Part shown: positions 62,480 through 64,000 of the stretch, one piece after another
Layout: each line of letters starts with the position of its first letter
How positions within the stretch are numbered: position 1 is the first letter of the stretch
NCBI GenBank assembly: GCA_023423935.1
Contig: JAFAEQ010000043.1
Span: 1 to 64,000 of the forward strand
DNA length: 64,000 bases
Direction of reading: 5' to 3'
DNA from: Pseudomonadota bacterium
GTDB lineage: Bacteria > Pseudomonadota > Gammaproteobacteria > Steroidobacterales > Steroidobacteraceae
The notes under the pieces: model-generated
Seen by the model: the letters and a program-made list of their open reading frames with translations, nothing else
Told to the model about the DNA's origin: nothing
Database searches by the model: none
Program-made: the position numbers and the translations under genes

Positions 62480-63725
62480 GATTCGCAATTTCACTCTGAA
62501 CTTCGGTCCGCAGCATCCGGCGGCACACGGCGTTCTGCGTCTGGTGCTCGAGATGGACGGCGAGGTCATACAGAAGGCCGATCCGCACATCGGACTTCTG
62601 CATCGCGCCACCGAGAAGCTCGCGGAATCCAAGCCGTTCAATCAGTCGATCGGTTACATGGATCGACTCGATTACGTTTCGATGATGTGCAACGAGCACG
62701 CATACGTGCTCGCGATCGAGAAGCTGCTCGGGATCAAGCCGCCGCTGCGTGCTCAGTACATCCGTGTGATGTTCTCGGAGATCACGCGCATTCTCAATCA
62801 CCTGATGTGGCTCGGCGCGCACGGCCTCGATATCGGCGCGATGACAGTCTTCCTGTATGCCTTCCGCGAGCGCGAAGATCTGATGGACTGCTACGAGGCA
62901 GTCTCCGGCACACGCATGCACGCGACATACTTCCGTCCGGGCGGTGTGTATCGCGACCTGCCCGACTCGATGCCGCGTTATCAGCCTTCCAAGTGGCGCA
63001 CGCAGAAGGACGTCGATCGTCTCAATGCGAATCGCACCGGCGGCCTGCTCGATTTCATCCGCGACTTCACCGATCGTTTCCCTGCGTGTGTCGATGAGTA
63101 CGAGACACTCCTCACCGACAATCGCATCTGGAAGCAGCGCACTGTGAATATCGGCGTGGTGACGCCAGAGCGCGCACTGCAACTCGGGTTTACGGGACCC
63201 ATGCTGCGCGGATCGGGCATCGCATGGGATCTGCGCAAGAAGCAGCCGTACGAAGTTTACGACCAGATGGATTTCGACATTCCCATCGGCGTGAACGGCG
63301 ACTGCTATGACCGTTATCTGGTGCGCATCGAGGAGATGCGTCAATCGAACCGCATCGTGCGTCAGTGCGTCGACTGGCTGCAGCAGAATCCAGGTCCGGT
63401 GATGACCTCGGACCATAAAGTCGCGCCGCCTGCGCGCGAAGAAATGAAGGACGACATGGAATCGCTCATCCATCATTTCAAACTCTTTACCGAAGGCTAT
63501 TGCGTGCCGGAGGGTGAGACCTACGCGGCAGTCGAGGCGCCCAAGGGCGAATTCGGCATCTATCTGGTTTCCGATGGTGCGAACAAGCCGTATCGCCTGA
63601 AATGTCGTGCACCGGGTTTCGCCCATCTGGCGTCGCTCGATGAAATGGTGCGCGGTCATCTGCTGGCGGACGTCGTTGCAGTCATCGGCACGCAGGACAT
63701 CGTATTCGGGGAAATCGACCGGTGA
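62472..63725 (+). CDS. nuoD: NADH-quinone oxidoreductase subunit D
   Basis: 49-kDa quinone-site subunit, 417 residues: NFTLNFGPQHPAAHGVLRL at the start, HIGLLHRATEKLAE, YMDRLDYVSMMCNEHAY, GVNGDCYDRYLVRIEEMRQS, and the end DVVAVIGTQDIVFGEIDR. GTG 62472 starts inside nuoC. Stop overlaps the nuoE start (GTGA). Confidence 0.97.
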   Translation: MAEIRNFTLNFGPQHPAAHGVLRLVLEMDGEVIQKADPHIGLLHRATEKLAESKPFNQSIGYMDRLDYVSMMCNEHAYVLAIEKLLGIKPPLRAQYIRVMFSEITRILNHLMWLGAHGLDIGAMTVFLYAFREREDLMDCYEAVSGTRMHATYFRPGGVYRDLPDSMPRYQPSKWRTQKDVDRLNANRTGGLLDFIRDFTDRFPACVDEYETLLTDNRIWKQRTVNIGVVTPERALQLGFTGPMLRGSGIAWDLRKKQPYEVYDQMDFDIPIGVNGDCYDRYLVRIEEMRQSNRIVRQCVDWLQQNPGPVMTSDHKVAPPAREEMKDDMESLIHHFKLFTEGYCVPEGETYAAVEAPKGEFGIYLVSDGANKPYRLKCRAPGFAHLASLDEMVRGHLLADVVAVIGTQDIVFGEIDR

Positions 63726-64000
63726 GCGATTCGACACACACGCCTCCCGCCAATGGCGGGCTCTCGGAACATGCGCGCCATGAGATCGATCATTGGCTGG
63801 CGAAGTTTCCGCCGGATCGCAAGCGCTCGGCGGTGCTCGCGGCCTTGCGCACCGTACAGCACGAGAACAACGGCTATCTCACCAAGGATTCGATGGATGC
63901 GGTTGCCGAGTATCTCGGCCTGCCGCCGATCCAGGTCTACGAAGTTGCGACGTTCTATTCGATGTTCGAGACCAAGCCGGTCGGACGTCACAGCATTTCG
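63722..64000 (+). CDS. nuoE: NADH-quinone oxidoreductase subunit E, 3' end outside the window
   Basis: First 93 residues of the 24-kDa [2Fe-2S] subunit: EIDHWLAKFPPDRKRSAVLAALRTVQHENNGYL, then YLGLPPIQVYEVATFYSMFETKPVGRH. The cluster cysteines lie further downstream, beyond the window. GTG start overlapping the nuoD stop. Confidence 0.95.
   Translation, partial: MSDSTHTPPANGGLSEHARHEIDHWLAKFPPDRKRSAVLAALRTVQHENNGYLTKDSMDAVAEYLGLPPIQVYEVATFYSMFETKPVGRHSIS

Overview
The window is a contiguous, gene-dense chromosomal segment of a GC-rich gammaproteobacterium. The block smpB / ratA-rnfH / bamE / fur / recN-nadK / hrcA-grpE-dnaK-dnaJ-dapB-carA-carB-greA / yhbY / ftsH-folP-glmM-tpiA-secG-tRNA-Leu-nuoA-E is the housekeeping order I associate with Xanthomonadales and neighbouring lineages. 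With the TamA/TamB pair, BamE and the RatA-RnfH pair it argues for a gammaproteobacterium; a Steroidobacter/Nevskia-like affiliation is my inference. I see no insertion sequences, phage genes, CRISPR arrays or rRNA.

Region 1 (1-6.9 kb) is a cobalamin-dependent acyl-CoA module. It holds a partial corrinoid adenosyltransferase, a TetR regulator, a fused isobutyryl-CoA mutase (IcmF) and a large acyl-CoA dehydrogenase. A perfect 16-bp palindrome lies between tetR and icmF. The spacers are unusual: a 7-mer/9-mer tandem repeat, a CTAG-saturated repeat array, and a palindromic REP-like element. Region 2 (7-14.5 kb) carries tamB/tamA, a cobalamin-binding-like protein without a signal peptide, and a KAS III enzyme.

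Region 3 (14.7-18.6 kb) is the most unusual: four tightly packed genes for a soluble histidine kinase, a double-ATPase KaiC-like protein, a single-domain response regulator and an orphan LanC-like zinc protein. It is followed by a serine-hydrolase lipoprotein with PKD-like repeats. Region 4 (20.6-25.6 kb) has a HAD phosphatase, an Lrp/AsnC regulator and the divergent branched-chain 2-oxoacid dehydrogenase genes (E1alpha, E1beta, E2; no E3). Valine breakdown through this complex yields isobutyryl-CoA, the substrate predicted for IcmF, so regions 1 and 4 may be metabolically linked (inference).

Region 5 (25.8-36.5 kb) is an alpha-glucan/trehalose cluster: DUF2934 protein, TreZ, a GH133-type debranching enzyme, a mannose-1-phosphate guanylyltransferase-like enzyme, TreY and GlgX. 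Together they can debranch glycogen-like glucan and convert the linear chains to trehalose. Region 6 (36.5-64 kb) is the housekeeping block: trans-translation, iron regulation, DNA repair, NAD kinase, the heat-shock chaperone genes with a clear sigma-32 promoter before dnaK, lysine and carbamoyl-phosphate synthesis, transcript cleavage, membrane proteolysis, folate and cell-wall precursors, glycolysis, secretion, and the start of the NADH dehydrogenase operon. The rlmE gene usually found between yhbY and ftsH is absent; 645 bp without a recognisable gene sits there instead.
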